Notes: generated by a model not told the origin, from the sequence alone. DNA of 64,000 bases from Bifidobacterium polysaccharolyticum (GCF_016101585.1 NZ_JACFQG010000004.1:1-64000), one strand, 5' to 3'; positions 41,503-51,390 are shown, counted from the stretch's first letter. Made by a program: numbers and translations.

Positions 41503-43761
41503 GTGATGACTCTGCCAGCCCTGAGACGCCCCACCCCGGCCAGGGGCGCAGCCATCCGCCTGTTGCTGGCACTTTTTGTTGTGCTCACCCTGGAACTGGG
41601 GGTCTTTAATCTGGCCCATTGGCAGTCGCTGGCGGGTTCATCCTCAAACTTTCCGACAAGGACTGCTGGCGATATCGCCTCAGAATCGCACCAGCTGGGA
41701 CCAGGGCTGTCCCCGTTGCCGGGCGGAGGACTGAAGGTCACCGATCCAGCTGGTGCCTGGATGGACGTCCCTGTCGCCGATGGACGGGCATCCTTCCTTC
41801 AGGCCCAGCTGGCAGAGGGCATCAAGGGTTCACCCTTGTCGCAGATTCATGTACGTCTGGACCTGCACCTGGCCGGCGACAAGGGCTGGACCAAAGGCAC
41901 CCGAGGACTGATCTGCCCCGGTCAGGCCCGTAGCCACTATCTGCGCATCAGAGGCAATCCCAACGGCGGTCGGATCCAGGCCATGCGACTGTGGATACAG
42001 GAGCCCGTCGGATCTCAGCTGGAGCTGACCGGAATGACTCCGGCCGATGTGGTACCCCTGGAACTCAACCCGGCGCGGATACTGATGCTGGCCTGTCTGG
42101 CGGCGCTGATTCTAGGCTACCTACCCGGCTCGGTCCTCTGGCGGACCCGGCTGGATACGGGTTCGGTAAGCCAGCGCCTGGCACTGGTCCTGATTTTGGC
42201 TCCGCTGGCAGTCTGGTCCTGCTGGAGCATCCAGTATGATCTGTCCACCTTTACCCCCGTGGCCTATCATCACCCGCAGGCCTATGTCTACGACTTCAAC
42301 CAGTACGATCATGTGGCGCAGGCCCTTCTGCATGGACACCCTTGGCTGGATCTGGGCCAGGCGCCGGGTCTGTCCAAGGCAGCCAACCCCTTTGACATAG
42401 CCACCCGCAACGCACTGTTGGCCCAGGACCAGCAACCCATATATTGGGACTATGTCTATCACAATGGCCACTGGTACTCCTACTTCGGTGTCCTGCCGGT
42501 ACTGCTGCTCTTTCTGCCTTACAGGGCGGTGACCAGCCTGGCGCATCCGGGCGGGTATGCCCTGCCCACCAGTTCGGCTGCCGCCCTGCTGGTCACGTCG
42601 GCCATCATCATGACCACCCTGGCCACCATCCGCCTGCTGGCACGATGGTTCCCCCGGGTCAGCCTGGCCGTGGTCGGCATGGCTCTTACAACCATGCTGG
42701 AAGGATCCGGCATGGTCTACCTCTGGTGCCGCCGCAACTTCTATACGATTCCCTTCGATGCCTCCATATTGGCGGTCATGACTGGACTCTGGCTCTGGAT
42801 GGGGGCCAGACGGGTCCATCGACAGCCTACAGATGCCGGTGAGCATTCGGATCGTGGATCAACGCGGATGTGGACCGTGGAGGACGGGGACCAACCATGG
42901 CAACTGTCTAGACCTCGACTTTTTTTGGGTTCGCTGTCAATAGCTGCCACCCTGGGCTGCCGACCCACTTTCTTGGCTGCCGGACTACTGGCGCTACCCC
43001 TGTTTGCCAAGGAAATAAGGGCAGTCATCAACACCCTGTTCGCTCGCAGGAGCCATCCTACCGACCTGTCTCAGAAACGGGCGCTGTCGCTGCTGGTCTG
43101 TGGCCTGTTGCCGGTCCTCCTGGTAGCCGCTCCCCTGCTCTGGTACAACCGCTGGCGCTTCGGGTCCCTGCTGGACTTCGGCAATAGGTATCAGATGACA
43201 GTCCTGGATCTGACCAACTATCATCCTGGCACCCAGGGCTTGCTTCAGATCTTTGGCTACTACCTTCTGCAGCCGTTGACCACCCTGCCGGTCTTCCCCT
43301 ACCTGCAATTCTCCCCCGCTCCCATGCGGGTCTGGCACTTCACCGAGCCTGGCCTGGGCGGGCTGTTAGTCACCACACCGGTTCTCGTACTGGCCCTTGC
43401 TCTTCTTGCTCTGCCCCGGGTGAGAAAAGAACTGCAGCGCCGAGGATGGATGCCCGCCTTGATCCTGGCCCTGGCCTTAGCGGCTCTGGTTATGGCTGCA
43501 GACTCCTATGTTGGCGGGTTCTCGGTGCGCTACACCATCGACTTCGCCTGGCTGATCTGCCTGGCTGCCGTTGTAATCATGGCTGCCGCATCCTCGGCAT
43601 ACGAAGGCGGCCGCTTCAGAGCGGGAGCGGCCGTCATGAGCCTACTGACACTAACCTGTCTGGCTGGCCTGGTCCTGACCTTGATCAACGCCATGGTCCT
43701 GCTGGAGCACTTCGACCCCAGTCAGGCCATGAACGTAGCCGTCTGGTTCCTAGCACCCTGA
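41503..43761 (+). CDS. polytopic membrane protein, GT-C glycosyltransferase-like
   Basis: About 752 aa (GTG 41503 or ATG 41506). One N-terminal helix is followed by a roughly 150-residue extracytoplasmic domain and then about 10 transmembrane helices. The large central loop has DFNQYDHVAQALLHGHPWLDLG and YWDYVYHNGHWYSYFGVLPVLLLFLPY, acidic/aromatic motifs resembling GT-C mannosyl or arabinosyl transferases that use polyprenyl-phosphate sugars. A cell-envelope glycosylation role is plausible but unproven. It is divergent from the 1,133-residue gene and converges with the GH3 gene over 18 bases. Confidence 0.8.
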   Translation: MMTLPALRRPTPARGAAIRLLLALFVVLTLELGVFNLAHWQSLAGSSSNFPTRTAGDIASESHQLGPGLSPLPGGGLKVTDPAGAWMDVPVADGRASFLQAQLAEGIKGSPLSQIHVRLDLHLAGDKGWTKGTRGLICPGQARSHYLRIRGNPNGGRIQAMRLWIQEPVGSQLELTGMTPADVVPLELNPARILMLACLAALILGYLPGSVLWRTRLDTGSVSQRLALVLILAPLAVWSCWSIQYDLSTFTPVAYHHPQAYVYDFNQYDHVAQALLHGHPWLDLGQAPGLSKAANPFDIATRNALLAQDQQPIYWDYVYHNGHWYSYFGVLPVLLLFLPYRAVTSLAHPGGYALPTSSAAALLVTSAIIMTTLATIRLLARWFPRVSLAVVGMALTTMLEGSGMVYLWCRRNFYTIPFDASILAVMTGLWLWMGARRVHRQPTDAGEHSDRGSTRMWTVEDGDQPWQLSRPRLFLGSLSIAATLGCRPTFLAAGLLALPLFAKEIRAVINTLFARRSHPTDLSQKRALSLLVCGLLPVLLVAAPLLWYNRWRFGSLLDFGNRYQMTVLDLTNYHPGTQGLLQIFGYYLLQPLTTLPVFPYLQFSPAPMRVWHFTEPGLGGLLVTTPVLVLALALLALPRVRKELQRRGWMPALILALALAALVMAADSYVGGFSVRYTIDFAWLICLAAVVIMAAASSAYEGGRFRAGAAVMSLLTLTCLAGLVLTLINAMVLLEHFDPSQAMNVAVWFLAP

Positions 43762-43779
43762 GCCCAGCCGACAGTGATG

Positions 43780-46017
43780 TCAGGAGTCCAGGCCCTGCTG
43801 CTTGAGGACTTGGTGATACCGGTCGATCATGTCAGCCACGATGCCATTGCCATCGCCGCCTGACAAGGTGATGACCGATGCCAGAGGCATGGTATCGAAA
43901 AGCTGAGCCGTGTTGGGATCGTCAGGCAGCGGTATGCCATCCTTATCGATACGATCGCGCAAGATGGGCCCGCCAATCGAATTCTCGCGCCACTCGGCCA
44001 TAGTCGATTCGGCATTCAGCGGAATGAACCTGCCGTCGCCATCCACCTGCAGGTCCTCTTCTGCAACCAGATCTCGGCTAGAAGTACCCACCTGGATGCG
44101 GTAAGTGCCCGCCTCCACATGCCAGGCATCCATAGCCGTGGACCAGTAGGCGAAGTCGCGCTCGGTCAGGTCCATGCTCACCCGGCTGGACTGTCCGGCT
44201 TTCAGGAAGACCTTGGTGAAGGCCTTGAGCTCATGGCTGGGCCGATTCACCCGGCTGGCGCAGGGGGCCACGTAAACCTGCACGGTCTGAGCGCCGTCCA
44301 CCTGCGAGGTGTTGGTCACAGTCACCTCCACCCGAGCCGAGTTGGCGCCGGTTTTGGTCACCGTTACCTGATCCAGGTCAAAGTCGGCATAGGACAGCCC
44401 GAATCCGAAGGGGAAGGCCACCGGGCGCTGGAAGGTGTCGTAGTATCGGTATCCCACGTAGACACCCTCGCCATAACGGGAGTGACCCTCCTCGCCGGGG
44501 AAGGATGTAATGGTGGGGTTGTCCTCCAGCCTAACCGGAATGGTTTCAGGCAGATGGCCCGACGGGTTGGCAGCACCAGTCAGCACGTCCACCACGGCGC
44601 GTCCACCCTCCTGGCCCAGCAGCCAGGTCTCCAGCAGGCCCTTGGTCTTGTCCATCCAGTCGGCAACCGTCACTACAGCTCCATTGGAAAGGACGGCGAC
44701 CACCCGGTCGTTGACCTCGGAGACAGCCTTGAGCAGAGCCACCTGCTTGTCGGGAAGATCCATGCTGGTGCGGTCAAAGCCCTCGGACTCAGCATCTTCA
44801 GGCAGCCCCAGGAAGAGCACTACAGTGTCGGCTCCGCGCGCAACTTCAAGCGCCTGCTGGGTCAAGGCGGGATCCTGCTCCTTGTCATCCAGCGTGAAAC
44901 CGGGCGCAAAGTCCACGCTCATGCCGGCCTCCTTGAAGCCATCCAGCGCTGAGGAGACCTCGGTCGGCGTGATATGCGAGGAGCCTCCACCCTGATAGCG
45001 TGGGGTCCTGGCGAACTCGCCGATTACAGCGACCTTCTTCTGCGGGTCAAGAGGAAGAATATGATCCTCGTTGCGCAGCAGCACGATGGACTCCTGGGCA
45101 GCGCGACGGGCCACGTTGTTGTGCTCCTGGGCGTCGTAACGATATCCCTGCTGGGACATGGCCGGACGGGCTTTGTCAATCAGGTCCAGGATTCCCTGGG
45201 CCATCCGGTCCAGCTGCTCCTTGTTCAGCTTGCCAGCCTGTACGGCCTGTACTACCTGGTCATCAGTGCGGGAGGGCGGCATCTCCAGATTGAGTCCGGC
45301 CTGCAGGGCGTTGACCCTGTTGTGGACGGCACCCCAGTCTGACATGACCATGCCTTGGTAGCCCCACTCGCCGCGCAGAACGTCCGTCAGCAGCCAGCGG
45401 TTCTCCGAACTGAAGACTCCATTGATCTTGTTGTAGGCGCACATGATGGTCCAGGGCTTGGCATTCCTGACCACATATTCGAAGGCCGGCAGGTAGATCT
45501 CGCGCAGAGTCCGCGCGTCCACGTCAGAGCTGACCCTGAGCCGGTCGGTCTCCTGGTTGTTTGCTGCAAAATGCTTCAGAGAGGTTCCCACTCCCTTTGA
45601 CTGGACCCCCTCGACCAAGCCTGCAGCTTCATGGCCGGCCAGCACAGGATCCTCCGAGTAAAACTCGAAGTTGCGGCCTCCCAAAGGGCTGCGCTTGATG
45701 TTGATGCCGGGTCCCAGAATCACCGCCACCTTCTCTTGGATGCACTCCTCCCCCATGGCCTGGCCCACCTGGTAGGTCAGATCGGGGTTCCAGGAGGAGG
45801 CCAGACCCGCAGTCGGAGGGAAGCAGGTGGCTGGGACCGATCCGTAGACGTCGGAGCCAGTGGCTTTGCGCAAGCCATATGGACCGTCAGTGATCATATA
45901 GCCTTCATAGCCCTTGTCGGGCAGCCCCTGCAGGTGCCAGGAGTCCGACCCCGAGGTCAGTGAGGCCTCCTCTTGCAGGTCCAGATCCTTGGCTTTGGTA
46001 CGTGTTTGTTCTGTCAT
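43780..46017 (-). CDS. GH3 family beta-glucosidase
   Basis: 745 aa from ATG 46017 (MTEQTRTKAKD), with AAAGGA upstream. The domain order is a (beta/alpha)8 barrel with KHFAANNQETDR and the nucleophile in VMSDWGAVH, an alpha/beta sandwich (VAVIGEFARTPRYQGGGSS) and a C-terminal fibronectin III-like domain (VTVTNTSQVDGAQTVQVYV). There is no signal peptide, so it should cleave imported beta-glucosides inside the cell. It lies 70 bases downstream of an MFS permease in the same direction; together they form a likely uptake-and-hydrolysis pair. Confidence 0.93.
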   Translation of the reverse strand: MTEQTRTKAKDLDLQEEASLTSGSDSWHLQGLPDKGYEGYMITDGPYGLRKATGSDVYGSVPATCFPPTAGLASSWNPDLTYQVGQAMGEECIQEKVAVILGPGINIKRSPLGGRNFEFYSEDPVLAGHEAAGLVEGVQSKGVGTSLKHFAANNQETDRLRVSSDVDARTLREIYLPAFEYVVRNAKPWTIMCAYNKINGVFSSENRWLLTDVLRGEWGYQGMVMSDWGAVHNRVNALQAGLNLEMPPSRTDDQVVQAVQAGKLNKEQLDRMAQGILDLIDKARPAMSQQGYRYDAQEHNNVARRAAQESIVLLRNEDHILPLDPQKKVAVIGEFARTPRYQGGGSSHITPTEVSSALDGFKEAGMSVDFAPGFTLDDKEQDPALTQQALEVARGADTVVLFLGLPEDAESEGFDRTSMDLPDKQVALLKAVSEVNDRVVAVLSNGAVVTVADWMDKTKGLLETWLLGQEGGRAVVDVLTGAANPSGHLPETIPVRLEDNPTITSFPGEEGHSRYGEGVYVGYRYYDTFQRPVAFPFGFGLSYADFDLDQVTVTKTGANSARVEVTVTNTSQVDGAQTVQVYVAPCASRVNRPSHELKAFTKVFLKAGQSSRVSMDLTERDFAYWSTAMDAWHVEAGTYRIQVGTSSRDLVAEEDLQVDGDGRFIPLNAESTMAEWRENSIGGPILRDRIDKDGIPLPDDPNTAQLFDTMPLASVITLSGGDGNGIVADMIDRYHQVLKQQGLDS

Positions 46018-46087
46018 GTCTTTTTCCTTTCGGATTCGATCAGCCGGGCCGCTGCTCAGCACAGCTCCGGATTACAGGTTTTCAGAC

Positions 46088-47464
46088 TCACTTGACCTTG
46101 CGGATCATCATGATGAATACGGTTCCCACCAGCAGACAAACGATAGCGACCGGGAAGATCATCCTGTAGCCTCCGAAGAGGCCAATGACTAAAGTCGTGC
46201 ACCCGGGAGCGATCACCTGACCGATCGTATTGGCCAGGTTGAGGATGCCCAGGTCCTTGCCGGCCTCCTTGGCGTTTGGCAGCACATCGACGTTCAGCGC
46301 CTGGTCGACTGACATGTAGCAGCCATTGCCGATTCCAGCCAGGGCGGCATAGAAGTACATGCCCGTGGCGGTTGGCATCAGGAAGGGGAAGAGTATGCCG
46401 ACGGCGAGAATCAGGCAGCTGGTGGCTACGATCACCTTCCGCCTGTGCAGGAAGTCCGAAAGCGGGCCCGATACAACGGAGGCCAAAATGGTGGTCACAA
46501 CCGAGATCAAGGCCATGATCTTGAGTGTGGATGCGGCCTGGGCATCGCTCAGGTGGCAGTACTTCTGCAGTATGTAAAGCTGGTAGCCCTGAATCATGAA
46601 GCAGCCGACGACGAAAGTGAACCTGCCCAGAAGCGCCAGGTAGAAGTCGCGGCAATTCTTAGTGGGAGGTATGAAGGACCGGCCGACATCCGCCCAGGTT
46701 CGTTCCACGACCGTGTTGGCAGCCGACTTCTCCCGGGGCCAGATCAGCACGGTGAGAATACCGGAGAAGAGGAAGATGATCATGGCGACTACCAGGCCTG
46801 TATGGATGTTGGCTATGAACGAGCTACCAATGATAGTCCCCAACTGCTGGCCGACCACCTGGCTAGCTCCATACAGCGCAGAATAGGTTCCCCTGGTCGA
46901 CTCAGGAATCCTGTCGGAGAGGACCGCCACGGCCGGGGCTATCAGGCAGTTGATGCCCACCTGCACAATGCACCAGCCGAAGATGATCATGGGAAGTGTA
47001 TGGGACTGGATGACCAGCAGGAAGCCAAGTGCGCCGATGATACCGCCCAGCACGATCCAAGGAGTGCGTTTGCCGACTCGGAACCTGGACATGTCTGAAA
47101 GAGCGCCGAAAACAACGTTGGCCACCAAGGCGAACACACAGCCGATCGAATTCATTGTCCCCAGAGCAGCTTCAGCGCTGACACCATGCAGGGAATTGAA
47201 AATCTGAGGCAGGAGAACCCCAGACCCCATGGTAAAGGGCGCAGCCCAAAGCAGGGATACCAGGACGAAGCCAATGGCAAAACGGAACTTCTCCGCGTTG
47301 TTGAGCCTTCTACCCGTATCTGGAGCCAGGTTCGCATCCACCCCCTGTCCGGCGACAGCGCTTCCAGTCTCGTCTACAGAGGCCATGGCCTTGATATCTC
47401 CCCTGACTCGAGCACCGACCCCCTCAGTTGGATTTCCCCTTCGATCCTTATTTTCGTCTACCAT
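46088..47464 (-). CDS. MFS sugar/glucoside permease
   Basis: 458 aa from ATG 47464 (MVDENKDRRG), with GAAGGAG 8 bases upstream. A 55-residue polar N-terminus is followed by about 12 transmembrane helices (IGFVLVSLLWAAPFTMGSGVLLPQIF first). SDMSRFRVGKRTPWIVLGG after the second helix is typical of the glucoside/sucrose-transporting MFS and GPH groups. Paired with the GH3 enzyme, it probably imports plant beta-glucosides such as gentiobiose or aryl glucosides; the substrate is inference. No LacI regulator gene is adjacent. Confidence 0.85.
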   Translation of the reverse strand: MVDENKDRRGNPTEGVGARVRGDIKAMASVDETGSAVAGQGVDANLAPDTGRRLNNAEKFRFAIGFVLVSLLWAAPFTMGSGVLLPQIFNSLHGVSAEAALGTMNSIGCVFALVANVVFGALSDMSRFRVGKRTPWIVLGGIIGALGFLLVIQSHTLPMIIFGWCIVQVGINCLIAPAVAVLSDRIPESTRGTYSALYGASQVVGQQLGTIIGSSFIANIHTGLVVAMIIFLFSGILTVLIWPREKSAANTVVERTWADVGRSFIPPTKNCRDFYLALLGRFTFVVGCFMIQGYQLYILQKYCHLSDAQAASTLKIMALISVVTTILASVVSGPLSDFLHRRKVIVATSCLILAVGILFPFLMPTATGMYFYAALAGIGNGCYMSVDQALNVDVLPNAKEAGKDLGILNLANTIGQVIAPGCTTLVIGLFGGYRMIFPVAIVCLLVGTVFIMMIRKVK

Positions 47465-47539
47465 AGTTATCACTCCTTCGTGTGCAGCCTTGCAATCAGT
47501 GGCTCATCATTGAGCCGTGCCAATCTCCCCCTTCCATAA

Positions 47540-47567
47540 CCGACAATTGTTCAGAACTTATTATCGG
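47540..47567. promoter_or_regulatory. inverted repeat upstream of the MFS-GH3 operon
   Basis: CCGACAAT (47540-47547) and ATTATCGG (47560-47567) are imperfect arms (7 of 8) around a central palindrome GTTCAGAAC. The right arm contains GATAAT on the minus strand, a possible -10. It may be an operator for glucoside-dependent control. Confidence 0.4.
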
Positions 47568-47595
47568 AGCAAACCAGGCAAGAGGAGGGTTATAA

Positions 47596-48777
47596 TCACA
47601 ATATTTTTTCTACAGCTGAGACGACTGCGTCCACATTTCGGCGGAATCGCAAGGATTCCGGCAGAAGAGACAGGGCCAGATATCCGTTGCCTGGCATGTC
47701 GAAAAAGTATCCAGGTTGGCCGGTCAACCCGTAGGACCCAATCAGGAGAAGAATCAGCTCCTCCTCATCGATGACCTCGGGAAAACGCAGCAGAACGTTC
47801 CAACCGCCCTCAGGCCTGAGCAGGGAGACGCAGGACCCCTTTTGGTCCAATGTCTGTCTGAGGATTTCGAGATTGCCCCTGACACGCTCCCCCACACGAC
47901 TGGTCTGGCCGGGAATATCCGAGAGCATGGATTCCATATCCCTAGTGATCAGAAGGCTCATGGGCAGGTAATCGTCGGCTATCATGTCAAGATGGCGTTT
48001 GGCCTCGGCAACCTGGTCGGCTGGCCCGGAAACCTGAATCCAGCCCACCTTGGCATGGGGAGCTGCCAGGCTCTTCGAGAACCCGTCCAGGGCGAAGGTC
48101 AACATCCTATCCTCCCCAGCCAGTCGTGCGCGGCCCGGCAGAGGATCCAAGGGATAGTCAAAAAAGACCTCATCAGCAATGATGGCCACCCCATGCCGCT
48201 GGCAGAGTTCCAGCAGCGACTGGCGTTCTTCTGGATGAATGTAGGACCCCGTGGGATTGTTGGGGTTGATAAGGACCAGGGCGCGGATGCGGTCGCTCTC
48301 AGGCCCCTCCAAGCCCTCTCTGACCGTGGCCAGGTCCAAGACCCAGGACCCGTCGTAGGCCAGGCGGTATGGAATTGTTCGGACACATTCCAGACCGGCG
48401 ATGGATTCGATCAGAGGATATCCGGGCCGGGGCTCCAGAATGGCATCACCCGGGTCGCAGAGGAGCTTCATCAGCCAGGAATAGGCCTGAGATGTGGAAG
48501 AGAGCAGGTAGAGGTTATCAGGATCAACCGCAATACCACGATCCTTGCCGTACAAACTCTGACGCCTGGTCAGAAACTCAGCCAGAGCCTGCCGAGCCTT
48601 ACGAGGCCCCCTCGGTTCGGCCTCGTAGACCTGAGGCAGAAATGCCGGGGCCAGTCCGAAACGGGTGGGATTGGAATCATTCAGCCTGCCCAACTTGAGA
48701 CCATGGGCTCGTGCTTCTGACTCGGCCAGAGCTATGCGATTGGGGCGGTCAGACCCGGTGCGGTGAGAAAAATGCAT
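47596..48777 (-). CDS. class I/II PLP-dependent aminotransferase
   Basis: 393 aa, aspartate aminotransferase fold. It has YLLSSTSQAYSWLMKLL (PLP phosphate site), LINPNNPTGSYI and the Schiff-base Lys in DGFSKSLAAPHAKVGW, plus a C-terminal substrate Arg region (ESLRFRRNV). The donor and acceptor are not predictable. ATG 48777 is used; the N-terminal MHFSHRTGSDRPNRIALAESEAR is plausible for the group. It follows the polyphosphate glucokinase gene after about 48 bases and may be cotranscribed with it. Confidence 0.9.
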   Translation of the reverse strand: MHFSHRTGSDRPNRIALAESEARAHGLKLGRLNDSNPTRFGLAPAFLPQVYEAEPRGPRKARQALAEFLTRRQSLYGKDRGIAVDPDNLYLLSSTSQAYSWLMKLLCDPGDAILEPRPGYPLIESIAGLECVRTIPYRLAYDGSWVLDLATVREGLEGPESDRIRALVLINPNNPTGSYIHPEERQSLLELCQRHGVAIIADEVFFDYPLDPLPGRARLAGEDRMLTFALDGFSKSLAAPHAKVGWIQVSGPADQVAEAKRHLDMIADDYLPMSLLITRDMESMLSDIPGQTSRVGERVRGNLEILRQTLDQKGSCVSLLRPEGGWNVLLRFPEVIDEEELILLLIGSYGLTGQPGYFFDMPGNGYLALSLLPESLRFRRNVDAVVSAVEKIL

Positions 48778-48825
48778 GATTTTTCAGCTCCTCATCCGAT
48801 CCAGCAGCCGCCTAAACGCCCTGCT

Positions 48826-49596
48826 TCACCCCAGGTGCTTTTGCCGAAGGTCAGCCAGATAGGCGGCTCCCACAATGCCGGCCTGGTTGCGCAGCTTGGC
48901 AGCCACAATAGGAGTCTTGATGTCGATGTGGGGCAGGAACTTCTCGCTCATCCTGCTGACTCCACCACCAACAACGAAGAAGTCAGGGTTGAAGTAGTGC
49001 TCAAGCAAGCGGTAGTACTTGGTCAGACGATTGGCCCACTTCTTATAACTCAGCTTCTTGCGGTCACGCACCGATGATGCTGCGTACTTCTCTGCGTCCT
49101 TGCCGTCCAGCGTCAGATGGCCCAGCTCGCTGTTGGGAATCAGAACGCCGTTGTAAATCAGCGCCGTGCCGATGCCAGTGCCCAGTGTGGTGGCGATGAC
49201 CAGACCCTTCTGGCCCTTGGCAGCCCCGTACTGCACCTCGGCAAGCCCGGCCGCATCCGCGTCGTTGACAACGCTGACGGGTCTACCGCAGGCCTTGGAA
49301 AGAACCTCTTGGACATTAGTACCGACCCAGGCCTGGTCCAGGTTGGCCATGAAATCCAGCGGCTTGTCAGGCTTGACAGGGGCCGGGAAGGCGATGCCCA
49401 CAGGCACATCCGACGGAACTTCAAAACGGTCCAATAGCTCCTTGACAACAGCCCCCACAGCCTCTGGCGTGGAATGTTCCGGAGTCAGAATTTTTTTGCG
49501 AGGCTCTGCAAAATCGCCGATCGTCAAGTCAACAGGGGCAGCTTTAATGCCGGATCCACCAATATCCACTCCGAAAGCCTGCGCTGTTTCAATCAT
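48826..49596 (-). CDS. ppgK: polyphosphate glucokinase (ROK family)
   Basis: 256 aa. It phosphorylates glucose with polyphosphate or ATP. FGVDIGGSGIKAAPVD is the phosphate-1 motif, followed by NDADAAGLAEVQYGA and TLGTGIGTALIYNG. YKKWANRLTKYYRLLEHYFNPDFFVVGGG is characteristic of the actinobacterial PPGK group. Glucose released by the nearby beta-glucosidase would be a natural substrate. It is preceded by a 173-base divergent region shared with the nitroreductase gene. Confidence 0.94.
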   Translation of the reverse strand: MIETAQAFGVDIGGSGIKAAPVDLTIGDFAEPRKKILTPEHSTPEAVGAVVKELLDRFEVPSDVPVGIAFPAPVKPDKPLDFMANLDQAWVGTNVQEVLSKACGRPVSVVNDADAAGLAEVQYGAAKGQKGLVIATTLGTGIGTALIYNGVLIPNSELGHLTLDGKDAEKYAASSVRDRKKLSYKKWANRLTKYYRLLEHYFNPDFFVVGGGVSRMSEKFLPHIDIKTPIVAAKLRNQAGIVGAAYLADLRQKHLG

Positions 49597-49769
49597 TGCT
49601 GCTCCTTAGCTGATCAAAGATGAGGGTCCGAACCGGCACGGTAGCGATTGTACCCCAAGCCATGCCTCTCCAACTCGTAGGAGCGGCATGAGCCGGACCA
49701 GGGTCAGGCTGTTCCGCTGGCCTTGTGCTACAAACTGCAGGAAGAAGAATTGAGTGGAATAATAAGGCT

Positions 49770-50549
49770 ATGACCGAACACACACAGCTCATTGATGCAG
49801 TCAACGTGCGCATCACCACCAGAGAATACGATCCTAAGCCCATCGATCCCGACCTCGCCAGGCAGCTCGGCAGCACCTTGAACGCGCTGAATACGCTCAG
49901 CGGTCTGGACATGCAACTGGTCCTAGGCAAACCGGACGCCTTCGCTGCCGACAATGCCTCCGGCCACCTGGCCAATGCGGCCAACTACCTTGCCCTGGTC
50001 GGGCCCAAGGATGATCAGGAGAGCCTGGAAAAAGCCGGCTTTTATGGCGAGCGCATAGTTCTTGCAGCCACACTGTACGGACTGGGGACAGGATGGGTGT
50101 CAGGCAGCTGGGACCGTCAGGCAGCCGAGCGCCACTGCCGGATCACGGCTAGCCAATCGCTCTATCTGGTGGTCACCATCGGCTATCCGGCCGACCAGAT
50201 CGGCTACGGCAACCAGGACTTCGACAAGCTTTGTCAACGTCAGAGCGAGCATCGAACCTCCAAGAGCTATGAGGAGCTGACTTCTTCCATGAGCGCGCAG
50301 GACCGCCAGGAGGCTCCGGAATGGTTCAAGGCCGGCGTGGCTGCCGCCGCCAAGGCGCCTTCGGCCATGAACGGACAGCCCGTGGTTTTTGCCTGGGACA
50401 AGAACACGGGCGATGCGATCGCCACCCTTGACCCCTCGGTCGACTACGGTTCCGCAGTGGATCTGGGCATAGCCAAAATGAATTTCCAGATCGGATCCGG
50501 CGGCGGCACATGGACCTGGGGCGATGGAGGCCGTTTCATCAGGTCCTGA
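49770..50549 (+). CDS. nitroreductase-fold protein (TM1586-like)
   Basis: 259 aa from ATG 49770 (MTEHTQLIDAV); AAGG just before it is weak. The first half has VRITTREYDPKPI and YGERIVLAATLYGLGTGWVSGSW, and the second half repeats the layout with VAAAAKAPSAMNGQPVVFAW. This double half-domain is typical of the TM1586-like putative nitroreductases that bind FMN. The substrate is unknown. The upstream 49597-49769 stretch holds the divergent promoters of this gene and ppgK, which I cannot pin down. Confidence 0.82.
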   Translation: MTEHTQLIDAVNVRITTREYDPKPIDPDLARQLGSTLNALNTLSGLDMQLVLGKPDAFAADNASGHLANAANYLALVGPKDDQESLEKAGFYGERIVLAATLYGLGTGWVSGSWDRQAAERHCRITASQSLYLVVTIGYPADQIGYGNQDFDKLCQRQSEHRTSKSYEELTSSMSAQDRQEAPEWFKAGVAAAAKAPSAMNGQPVVFAWDKNTGDAIATLDPSVDYGSAVDLGIAKMNFQIGSGGGTWTWGDGGRFIRS

Positions 50550-50603
50550 CCGGGGCTGTATATCCCGGTGCCCCGGCAAAGGGACCGTGTAGGGTGATGA
50601 ACT

Positions 50604-51377
50604 ATGAACAATGGAGCATCATCATCTCAGTCCACCGCCGAACCGAGCACTGAAGCAGGTTCGGCAACCCTTTACCTGGCCCGGCACGGCAGAACGACGG
50701 CCAATGTCATGCATCTGATGCAGGGCTGGTCAGATTTCCCTCTGACCAGGCAAGGTCGCGAGGACGTGCGCCAGTTCGGTCGGGGCCTGCGGTCCATTCG
50801 CTTCCGTGCAGCCTGGAGCGGCAATCTGAGTCGTCAGTATGAAACGGCCCGCCTGGCACTTGACATGTCCGGCAATGGAGACCTGCGCGTGGGCGTGGAT
50901 CCTGACCTGCGCGAGGACAATTTCGGAAGTTTCGAGGGCCGGGACGAGCGCACTACTCTGGACCAAGTGTGCTCAGCCATGGGGTTCGAGAACTTCGCTG
51001 CGGCCAAGGCAACCTATGGCAGGAACATCGCCGCCCATATGCAAGACACCTTCCACCGGCTGGATGCCCAGGACATCCTGTCCGCCGGTCTGGAGGAACA
51101 GGATCGGGCTGAGACCACGGCCCAGGTCCGCAGCAGAATGATTGCGGTATTGACGCGCATCGCCCAGTCCGCCATCGAAGAGGGCGGCGGGCCTGTCCTG
51201 GTGGTCTCATCAGGCATGTGCTTGCAACAGTTCCTGACAGCCATCGACGACCACTGCACCATCCCTGACATGGACAACACCGCGGTGACCAAGGTCGTCT
51301 ATGGGGATGATGGCTTCCACCTGGCGGGACCAGTCAGTTCCATGGAGTACTTCCAGGCAGGAAGTCAAGAAAAGTAG
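50604..51377 (+). CDS. histidine phosphatase superfamily protein (phosphoglycerate mutase-like)
   Basis: 257 aa. The catalytic phosphohistidine motif LARHGRTTANV lies at residues 27-37. WSGNLSRQYETARLAL, an acid in LREDNFGSFEGR and LVVSSGMCLQQFL (second His replaced by Met-Cys) follow. The usual second catalytic His would be in a SHG motif, whereas SSGM is seen here, so activity may be altered. TAGGGT lies 8 bases before the ATG and could be a -10 or part of a ribosome binding site. It converges with the GT2 gene. Confidence 0.85.
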   Translation: MNNGASSSQSTAEPSTEAGSATLYLARHGRTTANVMHLMQGWSDFPLTRQGREDVRQFGRGLRSIRFRAAWSGNLSRQYETARLALDMSGNGDLRVGVDPDLREDNFGSFEGRDERTTLDQVCSAMGFENFAAAKATYGRNIAAHMQDTFHRLDAQDILSAGLEEQDRAETTAQVRSRMIAVLTRIAQSAIEEGGGPVLVVSSGMCLQQFLTAIDDHCTIPDMDNTAVTKVVYGDDGFHLAGPVSSMEYFQAGSQEK

Positions 51378-51390
51378 CAGGCGAATTTAT

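Noticed and set aside
50604-50610. Leaderless start for the histidine phosphatase based on TAGGGT 8 bases upstream
   Set aside because: The same bases could act as part of a Shine-Dalgarno sequence and no -35 is convincing, so I did not list a promoter.
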